Assembly (NCBI RefSeq): GCF_002251365.1
Contig: NZ_NPJH01000024.1
Coordinates: forward strand, 186,001 to 250,000
DNA length: 64,000 nucleotides
Source: Prevotella sp. P3-122
GTDB lineage: Bacteria > Bacteroidota > Bacteroidia > Bacteroidales > Bacteroidaceae
Direction: 5' to 3'
In this document: positions 28,448 to 36,306 of the stretch, in pieces
Layout: the number at the start of each line of letters is the position of its first letter
Numbering within the stretch: position 1 is the stretch's first letter
The notes under the pieces: model-generated
The model's input: only the letters and a program-made list of their open reading frames with translations
What the model was told of the DNA's origin: nothing
The model's database searches: none
Made by a program: the position numbers and the translations under genes

Positions 28448-28462
28448 TGATATGTAATATCA
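28448..28462. promoter_or_regulatory. Palindrome upstream of the winged-helix gene
   Basis: TGATATGTAATATCA is a 6+3+6 palindrome about 50 bases above the -7 box at 28392-28399. It is a candidate operator for the neighbouring regulator. Confidence 0.4.
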
Positions 28463-28567
28463 ATGCATTTGAGCCGTTTTTGCACCAAATGATGGTGTTT
28501 TCATCTGTTTCTTGCCATTCCACTGCTGTTTGTTTCTTCCTCATCAGATAGCCAATTCTCATAAACC

Positions 28568-28611
28568 AAACTCTAAGGGCACAAAAAAGCCCTTCCAATA
28601 AGGAAGAGCTT
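28568..28611 (-). terminator. Repeated AAGGGC hairpin element, copy 2
   Basis: AAGGGC (28575-28580) and GCCCTT (28589-28594) around an A-rich loop, with the same flanks as copy 1 at 27270-27314. It is just downstream of the HigA-type gene. Confidence 0.5.
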
Positions 28612-28655
28612 ATGCTATTGGTTAGGCTGATGCCTATATTCCTATGTTCGTTATG

Positions 28656-29765
28656 CTAACCGATTCTTCTGCTTTCGTCAGAGCGGAACTTGTACATTCC
28701 TGTCTCGTATGAAATCCTGCCTAATACAATCCACTTGTTCAGGCCTTTCTCTATAGCCCATTGGGTATATTTGCGCTGTATCATCGCAGGATTTACCCTT
28801 ACCCTCGGGGCGTTCTTCCATTCTTCGTTTGGAATGAGGGCATTGGCAGCAAAGGCATTGGCTTCTTTTTCCTCTGCACTCTCGTAGTCATAATCCGGGA
28901 TGCTGAGCTTACAGTCGCTTCGGCTGCCATCAAGATAATGCAGATAGATATGTCCGACCTCGTGCATCAGTGCGAAAGCGAAATTGTCTATGCGGTCGTA
29001 TCTCCTCGTCAATATGATATGCGGTGTACCGTCTTCTATGAAGGAATATCCATCAACGGAAGCCTTGTCCACCTTTTCTTCGATACAGAAGGCTATTCCC
29101 TCAGCAGCCAATAGCTCTTTTACAGTATGCACCGTGGAGCGATTGTCATGCAAGGCTCTTGCCAATGCACCTGTCACTTCATTTCTTCTTTCCGGACTGA
29201 ATGGTTGCTCAACCTTTTGTTCTTTGGCTTTCAATTCAGCCAAGAGTTTCCATGTCATCAGCATACGAGGGTCTTGACCAGTCTTTGCCGACTTCCTGAA
29301 CATGCCGGATGTCTCCAGTCTCAACTCGGCAGGCTGGGGCAGACAAAGGGTCTCGGCGATATACTGCATCTGTTGGACCGCTGTAGTCAGTTCTTTTCCG
29401 ATGCGCTTGAACAAGGTCTTGACATCAAAGATTTCGTTATACAGACTGAGGGCATTTTGCGCTTCAAACTCTTCAACGCCTCTCTGCTCTATCACCTTTA
29501 TGTCATATTCATATTGGGTTTGCATGTTTACCAACGATACGGCTGAGATGCCGAGAACGCCTTCTATCTTGTCTGCTATGGGCTTTGTAATAGGCCTCTT
29601 GCCTTTTATCAGCTCATTCAGATGTGACTTTTGCATACCAATCATGACTGCAAAGTCCTTTTGGGAGATTTCTCTGTCTTCCAATTCATACCTCAGAATG
29701 GTACCCGGATGGGTTGCCGTCCAAGGGGTCTTGCTTTCATTTCTTGTTGCCATAGTGGTCATCAT
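28656..29765 (-). CDS. higA: HigA-type antitoxin fused to an ImmA/IrrE-like metallopeptidase
   Basis: 369 residues. The first 80 hold a HigA/Xre helix-turn-helix (ISQKDFAVMIGMQKSHLNELIKGKRPI). The C-terminal half contains the zinc-protease motif HEVGH at 268-272 with a downstream EEKEANAFAANALIP segment, as in ImmA/IrrE proteins. The gene overlaps the upstream toxin gene by 29 bases, so the two are cotranslated. Known: HigA antitoxins bind their own promoter; ImmA-type domains cleave repressors. The fusion suggests that antitoxin activity and proteolytic control sit on one chain; that is inference. Confidence 0.88.
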   Translation of the reverse strand: MMTTMATRNESKTPWTATHPGTILRYELEDREISQKDFAVMIGMQKSHLNELIKGKRPITKPIADKIEGVLGISAVSLVNMQTQYEYDIKVIEQRGVEEFEAQNALSLYNEIFDVKTLFKRIGKELTTAVQQMQYIAETLCLPQPAELRLETSGMFRKSAKTGQDPRMLMTWKLLAELKAKEQKVEQPFSPERRNEVTGALARALHDNRSTVHTVKELLAAEGIAFCIEEKVDKASVDGYSFIEDGTPHIILTRRYDRIDNFAFALMHEVGHIYLHYLDGSRSDCKLSIPDYDYESAEEKEANAFAANALIPNEEWKNAPRVRVNPAMIQRKYTQWAIEKGLNKWIVLGRISYETGMYKFRSDESRRIG

Positions 29766-30060
29766 TTAATTCTATTAACGTTATTTCCAATCCTGTCTCT
29801 GTTTCTCGGAACAGCAGCCGCTCAACTCTATTGTTGAATATCCTGACAGAGCTTAAGGATATATGTCTCAGTTGCTCGTAGTGAAGAAAACTGTAATCCC
29901 TCAATTTGGAGACATGCTCCACTGATTTCATCAGGTTGTATATATCAGTCAGCTTCTTCACAAATTTCTTGTCACGAGCGATTCTTTTATATTTTCCTGT
30001 ATTCACTCCATACAATATGAGTTCACGCAGGTCATCGTCCAATATTTCAACTTTAATCAT
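29737..30060 (-). CDS. higB: HigB/RelE-type toxin
   Basis: 107 residues of the HigB (proteic killer) family: the order ELILYGVNTGKYKRIARDKKFVKKL, then RIFNNRVERLLFRE and ITLIELNDDHYG at the end, is close to the usual layout of these ribosome-dependent mRNA interferases. Toxin before antitoxin is the standard hig order. The pair probably helps maintain the ICE in the host lineage. Confidence 0.88.
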   Translation of the reverse strand: MIKVEILDDDLRELILYGVNTGKYKRIARDKKFVKKLTDIYNLMKSVEHVSKLRDYSFLHYEQLRHISLSSVRIFNNRVERLLFRETETGLEITLIELNDDHYGNKK

Positions 30061-30083
30061 GCATTCTGCATCTATTTTTGGTG

Positions 30084-30116
30084 CAAAGTTAATAAATAAT
30101 TCCCATTAAACGGGAA
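30084..30116 (-). promoter_or_regulatory. higBA promoter with palindromic operator
   Basis: A -7 box TAACTTTG (minus strand, 30091-30084) is 24 bases before the higB start. A palindrome TTCCC-N7-GGGAA (30100-30116) covers the expected -33 region, where HigA would repress its own synthesis. The operator role is inferred. Confidence 0.6.
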
Positions 30117-30180
30117 CTTTCTTGATATTTCTCTTCAAATGCGCATATATTTTTGATAAATTAACGCATTAAAATGGTTT

Positions 30181-31113
30181 TCATGACTTATTTGAGTCAT
30201 AATCCAACTTTTTTTCTTCATTGATTATTCGTTTCTTCCTCATCAAGTAGTCGTTGACATCCTTGTAGTCGGCATATCTGAAGGACTCGTCCGTCACCCG
30301 GTACTCGAACATATTGGTGATGCTCTCAGCTGTCTTGCGTCCTGCCTGGTCGTTGTCGAGGAAGCAGTGGATGTGGGTGTAACGGTCAAGGTATTGCAAC
30401 GCTCGTTTGAGGTTGGCCACTGAGTTCAGTATCATATAGTCACATGGGTTTTCAATGATAAACCATCTATCTTGCTGTTTGACGAGGGTCATATACGCAA
30501 GGAAATCCATGAATCCCTCAAAGACCAGACACCCATTCTGCCACTCTTTGAAAATATGGGCAAGCAGGGTGATGTTTTTATGCCCGATGCAGCCCTTGAA
30601 ATAAGGATTGCGCACCTCGTATCCTTCACTCAGGTTGCCAAAGGCGATACCATAATAATGTTTCTGTTCGACCTTGTAGTGAATTTCCCTGCAATACATC
30701 TTACCGATGGTGATATCAATCTTTCGGCTACTGAAATATGACAGCAATGAATGATTTTGCAGCGGAAGCAGCTGTACGTCATTCATCTTGGTTGTGGTGA
30801 ATTCCTTTGCTGCGATGGCGGTCTCTATCGCCTTATCCACTGTGGCAATATCCTTGGACGCAAGGAATGCGAGGGCATCGGAAACGGAGTGTTTGTTATA
30901 CATGCGCTTTACCAGCTCCACGAGGTCACCTCCTTCCTGTATGGCATAGTCGTACCACAGGTTCTCCTTCTTGCTAACCTTGAACGAGGCTGTCTTCTCG
31001 TTCCTGAAGGGTGACAGATACCAGTAGGCATTACCCTTCTTCTTTTTCAGCGTTACATTCTCCTTGTCCAGGAAGTCTATAATGCTCAGTTTCTTCGATT
31101 GTTCAATATTCAT
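30181..31113 (-). CDS. TOPRIM primase-like protein (TraP-like)
   Basis: 310 residues. The N-terminal region SPFRNEKTASFKVSKKENLWYDYAIQEGGD is a DnaG CHC2-like fold in which the zinc cysteines have been lost. The TOPRIM domain follows, with the acidic residue in LVFEGFMD and the DxD pair in CFLDNDQAGRK. Such proteins prime DNA in plasmids and mobile elements of Bacteroidetes. It is downstream of a RepA-like ATPase gene and of the repeat pair at 31154-31290, which fits a replication module of the excised element. Confidence 0.85.
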   Translation of the reverse strand: MNIEQSKKLSIIDFLDKENVTLKKKKGNAYWYLSPFRNEKTASFKVSKKENLWYDYAIQEGGDLVELVKRMYNKHSVSDALAFLASKDIATVDKAIETAIAAKEFTTTKMNDVQLLPLQNHSLLSYFSSRKIDITIGKMYCREIHYKVEQKHYYGIAFGNLSEGYEVRNPYFKGCIGHKNITLLAHIFKEWQNGCLVFEGFMDFLAYMTLVKQQDRWFIIENPCDYMILNSVANLKRALQYLDRYTHIHCFLDNDQAGRKTAESITNMFEYRVTDESFRYADYKDVNDYLMRKKRIINEEKKLDYDSNKS

Positions 31114-31153
31114 TGTATTTCATTTGTTCGGTTTCACTTTGTCCATGGAAACA

Positions 31154-31290
31154 GTTTACTTTACCCTTTCTTCTATATAGGCACACCCGTAAACTAAACC
31201 TTTTGCTAAACTACTTTTCCGCTTTGCAATTCAACCTCCGGTTTCGGTTTACTTTGGCCTTATTTCTTATATATAGGCACGGACGTAAAC
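31154..31290. repeat. Pair of iteron-like repeats between the RepA-like and primase genes
   Basis: Copy 1 (31154-31194) and copy 2 (31247-31290) both start with GTTTACTTT and contain TATATAGGCAC and GTAAACTAAAC; each begins with GTTTAC and ends near GTAAAC, so each is also an inverted repeat. Copies are 93 bases apart in a 199-base gap without a gene. A related GTTTACGG lies at 32791-32798. The place and form suit a replication origin or a Rep-binding operator; an oriT cannot be excluded. Confidence 0.7.
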
Positions 31291-31312
31291 TAAACTGCTT
31301 TCTGAACTGTTT

Positions 31313-32425
31313 TTATTCCTCTTCATGGAAAAGGTCAATCTCCGCAGGAGTATATCCGAAATAGTAGTAATTATCCCGCTTCACGATGAGTTTTTTCTCG
31401 TTCATCAGGTATTTCAGCATTTTGATGATGACGCTTCTGCCACGCTTAAAGCCGATGTCTGCATAGGCTTGCGTTAATTCCTCCACCATGCGATCGAATC
31501 CTTTGATAGGTTTCTCCTTGAATGCAGCCGTCAGCGCCTCGTTATGCTGTTCAGATGTCAAGTCTTGGTAAGTAAACCTTGACGGTTGCTTGTCAACGTT
31601 TTCCTTCTCAGGCGTGTGCTCGACAATCTCTGGCAACCCTTCCTCATTGACGGTAAAGGCAAAGGGCTTGAACTCCTTCTCACGGATGTGCATAGCCTTC
31701 ACCTCACTGATATCGGGATTAGTGGTGCTCTTGGTGATGACAAGCACCGTCTCTGCCTTGTTGTTCATCTCTGTACCGATATGCCCGCGCACGTTGTTGT
31801 CACCCTTGTTCTGATGCAATACGCAATGGATATGCAGGTCATACTTTGATGACCATTCCATCATCTTGTTGATGACCTCGACCGATTCTCCCGCATTGTT
31901 GATGTCAAGAAGCAAATCCCTTATTCCGTCGATGATGACCAGGCCATAGCTTTGGTCTTGGGCAAGGGCATAGTCTATGACCTCTATCCTGACGGAGGGC
32001 GTGTACTCCCTCAGACAGATAAAGTCAAGGTTCTCATTGTCGATGCTTGTAGGCAGGCCGGCGAGTTTTAGGATGCGCTCCAGCACGTTGTGACAGTGAT
32101 AACGGCTCTGCTCGGTATCTACATACAGTATCTTGCGCTTTCCCTCTGGCAGACTGGCGCGATAGTTCAGTACCTTGCCGTTGGCGAGTGATGCAGCCAC
32201 CAAGGCAGACACGTTGAAGGTCTTTTTCGCCTTTGCCTTGCCAGTGGATGCACTGAAGTTGCCCAATGTGGCTATGCTGGAATTATCCACCCATATAATC
32301 TGAGGAGGCGTTTTATAAGTATCTGTTGCCTTTATCAACGATTCGCTCAATATACGATTGAGACGCTGCACTCCTTCCTCTTTTGAGTTAGGCTGTGCAT
32401 GTTTATTATTTTCTTCCATTTTCAT
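31313..32425 (-). CDS. RepA-like RecA-fold ATPase (AAA_25 type)
   Basis: 370 residues. A RecA-like core carries an unusual P-loop, TGKAKAKKTF (about 80-90), where the second glycine of GxxxxGKT is lysine; the same form is usual in Bacteroides mobile-element ATPases. ILYVDTEQS and a Walker B YGLVIIDGIRDLLLD follow, then HQNKGDNNVRGHIGTEM, a RepA-like segment. The C-terminus looks like a small winged helix. This protein probably is a helicase or loader for element replication together with the primase. It starts within the stop of the HTH gene (ATGA overlap at 32422-32425). Confidence 0.82.
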   Translation of the reverse strand: MKMEENNKHAQPNSKEEGVQRLNRILSESLIKATDTYKTPPQIIWVDNSSIATLGNFSASTGKAKAKKTFNVSALVAASLANGKVLNYRASLPEGKRKILYVDTEQSRYHCHNVLERILKLAGLPTSIDNENLDFICLREYTPSVRIEVIDYALAQDQSYGLVIIDGIRDLLLDINNAGESVEVINKMMEWSSKYDLHIHCVLHQNKGDNNVRGHIGTEMNNKAETVLVITKSTTNPDISEVKAMHIREKEFKPFAFTVNEEGLPEIVEHTPEKENVDKQPSRFTYQDLTSEQHNEALTAAFKEKPIKGFDRMVEELTQAYADIGFKRGRSVIIKMLKYLMNEKKLIVKRDNYYYFGYTPAEIDLFHEEE

Positions 32426-32763
32426 TCTTTCGGATTATCCATTTCTATTTTCGTTACCATTCCAATGACCTCTTGTTTGTTTTGGAGCAGCCACTTGTCG
32501 ATTTCTTCTCTATTAAAATACAGCATTTTTCCCCTTGGCTTATAGTGGGGGACTTCTTTTGCTGCTGTAAGTTTGTATAGCAGGCTTTCAGAAACACCAA
32601 TATACTTACATGCTTCGTCAAACCCCAACACGGTTTTGGTCTGCTTGACCATCTTCTCCAATTCCTCAATTCGCTCTATTAGTTTGTCAACAGGTCCCAA
32701 AGCCTCCAAACTATCTTCTATGGCGACTATTCGCTCATAGAGTCTATAGTACTTTTCGTTCAT
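32422..32763 (-). CDS. Excisionase-like helix-turn-helix protein 1
   Basis: 113 residues from the ATG at 32763. A short coiled coil (ERIEELEKMVKQ) comes first, then a MerR/Xis-like DNA-binding domain: LGFDEACKYIGVSESLLYKLT, followed by HYKPRGKMLYFNREEIDKWLL. This is the HTH_17 family that includes the Xis proteins of Bacteroides mobile elements. It is coupled to the RepA-like gene downstream. Confidence 0.88.
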   Translation of the reverse strand: MNEKYYRLYERIVAIEDSLEALGPVDKLIERIEELEKMVKQTKTVLGFDEACKYIGVSESLLYKLTAAKEVPHYKPRGKMLYFNREEIDKWLLQNKQEVIGMVTKIEMDNPKE

Positions 32764-32809
32764 AAGACACATACCTTAATTTATATAATAGTTTACGGAT
32801 AGGAGATGG

Positions 32810-33178
32810 TTATAATAGCCGTCTATTCTTTCTTTGTACAGATGAAACGTATTCCTCTGCTTCTCTTTGAATCTCATTCTTCGATTTGCCTTTTACTCCT
32901 TGAAGCCATTCGTCTATCTCAGATTTGAGAAACATAATACGTTTGCCTCTCTTGTGAAACGGAATTTCCCGACTGCTTGTCCAGCAATATATGGTATGCT
33001 CTACTGGGTGTGTTGGGAGATAAGCACATAATTCAGCAACTGTAAACCATGTTTCTTCTTTCTCTGATTGAACAAGTTCATATATACCATCAATCTTGTC
33101 TTCTAATGATGACAGCTTTTTCAGTACCCCCGTTATAGCATTGGGAATATCCTCAAATCTTATACTTTTTTCTTCCAT
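32810..33178 (-). CDS. Excisionase-like helix-turn-helix protein 2
   Basis: 122 residues with the same plan as the neighbour: an N-terminal helix, WFTVAELCAYLPTHPVEHTIYCW and PFHKRGKRIMFLKSEIDEWLQG, a HTH_17 domain. A C-terminal basic tail follows. Pairs of such proteins are common in Bacteroidetes mobile elements. A TAACTTTG -7 box on the minus strand (33215-33208) is 30 bases before the start. Confidence 0.88.
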   Translation of the reverse strand: MEEKSIRFEDIPNAITGVLKKLSSLEDKIDGIYELVQSEKEETWFTVAELCAYLPTHPVEHTIYCWTSSREIPFHKRGKRIMFLKSEIDEWLQGVKGKSKNEIQREAEEYVSSVQRKNRRLL

Positions 33179-33207
33179 GCTGTTTGTTTTTTATGATTTT
33201 TTTGATG

Positions 33208-33282
33208 CAAAGTTATGTGGAGACTGTCACTAAATAGAAAAAGTAACGTGATAGTAAGGCAGTATCAACCAAACTATCACGT
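33208..33282 (-). promoter_or_regulatory. Promoter box and hairpin between the hypothetical gene and the excisionase genes
   Basis: The -7 box TAACTTTG lies at 33215-33208. Just upstream, ACGTGATAGT (33246-33255) and ACTATCACGT (33273-33282) form a 10-bp stem that may terminate the gene ending at 33314 or be bound by a regulator. Both features lie in the 135-base gap. Confidence 0.5.
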
Positions 33283-33313
33283 TTTTACTTTCATATAGCC
33301 GGATTATGACGGT

Positions 33314-34042
33314 TTATTCCGCTCTCAACATCTGTTCGACTGATCTGCAGATGGCATATTGACTTGCTGTCATAGTGCTGTTCCTTCTTACCCTTGAAAG
33401 AGAAGAGGAAAGACAGCTTGATGTAATGTACTTCTCTGTTCCATCCTTTTGAATCCTGTTCAAGAAGCGACCTCCTCCCATGACATATTGCCAATTATTG
33501 TTTATCATGTGATATTGAGCCATGGCATCAAACAGTATGGCGACATTGCGTACGTTTTTGACGCGGACAGATACACCTACGTTGCATTTAAGGAGACTAC
33601 ATAACACGCTACGCACGTCACTCTCGTCTGCAAGATCGAAGATATCGTGACTCTGCACAAGCTCTACCAGCAAATCCATCTGACTGTCTGACAATTGGCA
33701 TCCTAACGTGAGGGTGGAAGACTTCTTGTCTGGAACAACCCACATACCAGCACCCGCATGGCGCAGATATAGTTCGATGATTTCTTGCTGGGTGAAATCA
33801 TCCTTTTCCTTGATTATCGCCACACATTTCTTGTCCCTAAATAATGTGCCAATAATGCCAAGCATCATCTGTCGCGAGTTCTTACAACGAGCAAAATCAC
33901 AGTCTACATAATTGTGACCACGCTCAAATAGTTCCATGAAGCACTCTGTCTTCAAATGATTCTTTTCGGCTTGAAGATACCAGCTTCTTGCGATTACAAA
34001 CAACTCATACAGTTCCCTGTAGAAGTCATCAACACACTCCAC
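33314..34042 (-). CDS. Hypothetical protein of the ICE integration region
   Basis: 242 residues, no signal peptide or membrane helix. The N-terminus is helical with a HxK-rich segment; mid-region FTQQEIIELYLRHAG and the end RNSTMTASQYAICRSVEQML are predicted helical. I do not recognise a family. Proteins in this place between integrase and excisionases are common in Bacteroidetes elements but mostly unannotated. The 239 bases upstream (34043-34281) hold the integrase terminator and no gene. Confidence 0.55.
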   Translation of the reverse strand: MECVDDFYRELYELFVIARSWYLQAEKNHLKTECFMELFERGHNYVDCDFARCKNSRQMMLGIIGTLFRDKKCVAIIKEKDDFTQQEIIELYLRHAGAGMWVVPDKKSSTLTLGCQLSDSQMDLLVELVQSHDIFDLADESDVRSVLCSLLKCNVGVSVRVKNVRNVAILFDAMAQYHMINNNWQYVMGGGRFLNRIQKDGTEKYITSSCLSSSLSRVRRNSTMTASQYAICRSVEQMLRAE

Positions 34043-34211
34043 ATGTCTGTGGACACGCTTGCTCTCTTCAAAAAGAGAGAAGCCAATAAAGGCTGTCCAT
34101 TTTCATTTTTACTACTTGTTTATTGCTATAAATGTTTGGTTTCCACAAAAGGTTAAAGTGCCAAAACAATAGCGTCATTGTATCGAATGACGAAAATGAA
34201 AGGCACTAAAA

Positions 34212-34249
34212 ACCACCTGTACAATAAAGAACTTATTGATACAAGTGGT
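34212..34249 (-). terminator. Integrase gene terminator
   Basis: On the minus strand ACCACTTGTA pairs with TACAGGTGGT (10 bp), with a further CAATAA/TTATTG inner stem, followed by TTTTTAG. It is 33 bases after the integrase stop. Confidence 0.75.
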
Positions 34250-34281
34250 CTTCTATACTAAGTGTTTACAAATGATAATCA

Positions 34282-35529
34282 CTATTCATCTATGTCCAAC
34301 TTAAATGCTTCAGTAGCTTCGTCTTTCTTCTTATCTATTACTTTTGCGTAGATTTGCGTAGTCTTTACATTGGTATGTCCCAACATTTTGCTTACGGTAT
34401 ATATGTCCGTGCCATTAGCCAGTTGTAACGTTGCATAGGTGTGGCGGAAGCAATGAAAGGTGATGTGCTTGGTAATCCCTGATGCTTTTACCCATCGCTC
34501 CAAAGGCTTCGAAATCCATGAGGGATCTGGAAGCCCAGCAAACACCAACAGTTCTCCGTCTTTCTTGCGCTCTCCACAAAGCTTGTATGCCTGTGCCGAT
34601 ATAGGCATGTACTCAACGCCCTTGGTCTTCTGCTGAGTGAAATTAAGACGGTACCCACCATTGTATTCTTCCACCTCAGACCATTTAAGCTTTTGTATAT
34701 CGCTATGTCGCATTCCCGTCAGTGCAGAGAACAAGGCTGCCCGTTTTAGTATATCATCACACGGAGTCTTTGCCAAAATATTAAGTTCTTCCAGTGACAG
34801 ATACTCTCTCCGAGCACTCTGAAACATGATATTCTTAGCCTTGGCGGCAATATCACAATTCAGATAGCCATCCACAAAGGCTTGTTTGAGTGCTGCCTTG
34901 AAAATGGAGAAGTACGTCGATGCCGTATTCCTTGAAATAGTCCCTTTCTTAGAACCACCCTGTGGAGCCTTTATCAAGAAGGAGCGGAATGCCTCGATAT
35001 ACTTCATGTCAATCTGCGAGAACTGTATGTAGTCGCTCTTGGCAAACATCGACAACAGTGTGTGCAGTCTGCGCCAGTTGATAACTATCGATTCTGACGC
35101 TGTTTCCTCTCTTTCTTTGATTAGCTTCTCAATATACTCCAAGACATTGCATTTTGAGCGTTCGCTTTGTTCCGCCATTTCCAATTGCTGGTCAGTAAAG
35201 AGAGCCATGTTGTCGTACTCTTTTTGACGCAGGACTCGAACGCCATCCGCATAAAGGCAAGTTTCCATATCCTGCTTGGATTTACACTGAATAACACCGT
35301 TGTCATCTCGCTTGGGCTTATACTTTATTCTACCAGCAACAGCTCGCTCGCTACGTCTTTTATCCCATATCGGAGTAGTAATAGACCTCCTGAGATATTC
35401 ACGCACTCGTTTGGGTTTGTCACTTCCCGTCTCATAAACAGGATAAGCTTCAAGATAGATGAACCACTCATCTCTCCACTCACTTTTCTTTAATTTGACG
35501 GAGACTTTTGTATAATCTAATCTTTTCAT
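34282..35529 (-). CDS. int: Tyrosine integrase of the ICE
   Basis: 415 residues with the Bacteroidetes integrase layout: an N-terminal arm-binding domain (about 1-110), a SAM-like core-binding domain (about 125-225) and the catalytic domain with Arg in TGMRHSD, His-x-x-Arg in HCFRHTYA, LGHTNVKTTQ and the nucleophile Tyr in IYAKV. It would catalyse integration and, with the excisionases, excision. It overlaps the upstream HTH gene by 4 bases (ATGA at 35526-35529). Confidence 0.95.
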   Translation of the reverse strand: MKRLDYTKVSVKLKKSEWRDEWFIYLEAYPVYETGSDKPKRVREYLRRSITTPIWDKRRSERAVAGRIKYKPKRDDNGVIQCKSKQDMETCLYADGVRVLRQKEYDNMALFTDQQLEMAEQSERSKCNVLEYIEKLIKEREETASESIVINWRRLHTLLSMFAKSDYIQFSQIDMKYIEAFRSFLIKAPQGGSKKGTISRNTASTYFSIFKAALKQAFVDGYLNCDIAAKAKNIMFQSARREYLSLEELNILAKTPCDDILKRAALFSALTGMRHSDIQKLKWSEVEEYNGGYRLNFTQQKTKGVEYMPISAQAYKLCGERKKDGELLVFAGLPDPSWISKPLERWVKASGITKHITFHCFRHTYATLQLANGTDIYTVSKMLGHTNVKTTQIYAKVIDKKKDEATEAFKLDIDE

Positions 35530-36092
35530 AATGGTTTTATATCTTTATAAAGTTTGTCTATTGATTCCTTATGAGCATACACGTAATTACCGATTTGCCG
35601 GGTCGGTATTGAGTATTTGCGTATATGTGCGTACACGGTGCTATCATCCAGATGAAATTTCTTGGATATCTCACCTATTGTATAACAATCCTCTGGTTCC
35701 ATGCGGTACATGATGACAGGTTTCCTTGGGTTGGTGTCAAGCGGAGATTGGCGAAGTGGGTATAACTTCATCAATTCCGTTTTGCTGACCTTGATTTTGG
35801 CTCCTTTACGCTTAATAGATGAGATTCGGTTCAGTTTTATTAGCCGATAAATGGAATCTCGGCTTATACCAAACAAAGCATACGCTTCTGTTATTGTGAT
35901 ATAATCCCTATAATTGGGAATACTCTTGGCTATGCTGTCTAATTCCAACTGACGCTGTTCCTCATCATGCTTGCGTTTCCAAGCTACTTTGGAACATTTT
36001 GGCGAGCAATACCAAGACTCCAAAGTCCGTGCGAAGAATTCTTCTCCGCATATAGGACACTTCCGCACTATCTTATACTTTGATCCAGGCAT
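35526..36092 (-). CDS. Zinc-binding double helix-turn-helix protein upstream of the integrase
   Basis: 188 residues. The N-terminus has CPICGEEF and WYCSPKCSK, a four-cysteine zinc knuckle. Two MerR/Xis-like DNA-binding units follow: ITITEAYALFGISRDSIYRLI (about 67-87) and YTIGEISKKFHLDDSTVYAHI (about 137-157), each with a wing. It is coupled to the integrase gene and is first in the operon, so it probably regulates or directs recombination. The two-HTH arrangement is typical of proteins beside Bacteroidetes integrases. Confidence 0.85.
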   Translation of the reverse strand: MPGSKYKIVRKCPICGEEFFARTLESWYCSPKCSKVAWKRKHDEEQRQLELDSIAKSIPNYRDYITITEAYALFGISRDSIYRLIKLNRISSIKRKGAKIKVSKTELMKLYPLRQSPLDTNPRKPVIMYRMEPEDCYTIGEISKKFHLDDSTVYAHIRKYSIPTRQIGNYVYAHKESIDKLYKDIKPL

Positions 36093-36135
36093 ACTAATAT
36101 CTCTATGTTATTGTTACTAATTATCTTGAGCCCCA

Positions 36136-36166
36136 TAGTTTCGCACATTATCTACTATAGTTTCGA
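36136..36166. repeat. Two direct ATAGTTTCG repeats in the integrase operon leader
   Basis: Copies at 36136-36144 and 36158-36166, 22 bases apart (two helical turns), between the promoter and the zinc-HTH gene. They may be operators or recombinase arm sites. Confidence 0.4.
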
Positions 36167-36202
36167 GATACAAATGAGGTACAGATGTTTATAATAATAA
36201 CG

Positions 36203-36234
36203 CAAAGATAGCAATATTATTGTGTACGGCCAAA
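36203..36234 (-). promoter_or_regulatory. Promoter of the zinc-HTH/integrase operon
   Basis: On the minus strand TTTG (36234-36231), 20 bases, then TATCTTTG (36210-36203), a near-perfect Bacteroidetes promoter. Its -33 box touches the T-tract of the dnaK terminator, which bears on where the ICE junction is. Confidence 0.7.
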
Positions 36235-36272
36235 AACAAGAAAAGCGTGTAACTCATTGAGCTACACGCTTT
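36231..36272 (-). terminator. dnaK terminator
   Basis: AAAGCGTGTA (36242-36251) pairs with TACACGCTTT (36263-36272), with an inner CTCA/TGAG; on the minus strand TTCTTGTTTTTG follows. It begins 35 bases after the dnaK stop. Confidence 0.85.
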
Positions 36273-36306
36273 CCATTTGATATTGTATTCTTATTTCTCT
36301 ATGTGC

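Larger units (their letters stand above)
1..36230 (-). mobile_element. Integrative and conjugative element, right part (left end outside window)
   Basis: Seen: integrase, excisionase-like HTH proteins, RepA-like ATPase, primase, toxin-antitoxin pair, a full tra operon and a coupling protein all lie on the minus strand without an intervening housekeeping gene, and then chromosomal dnaK begins at 36307. Known: Bacteroidetes ICEs carry a TraE-to-TraO block of this type. Inferred: the right junction lies in 36093-36245, because the integrase operon promoter and the dnaK terminator meet there; the left junction is beyond base 1. The type I restriction operon at 1-8961 is read as cargo because it is co-oriented and directly follows the lysozyme gene. 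The relaxase was not found. Confidence 0.8.
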
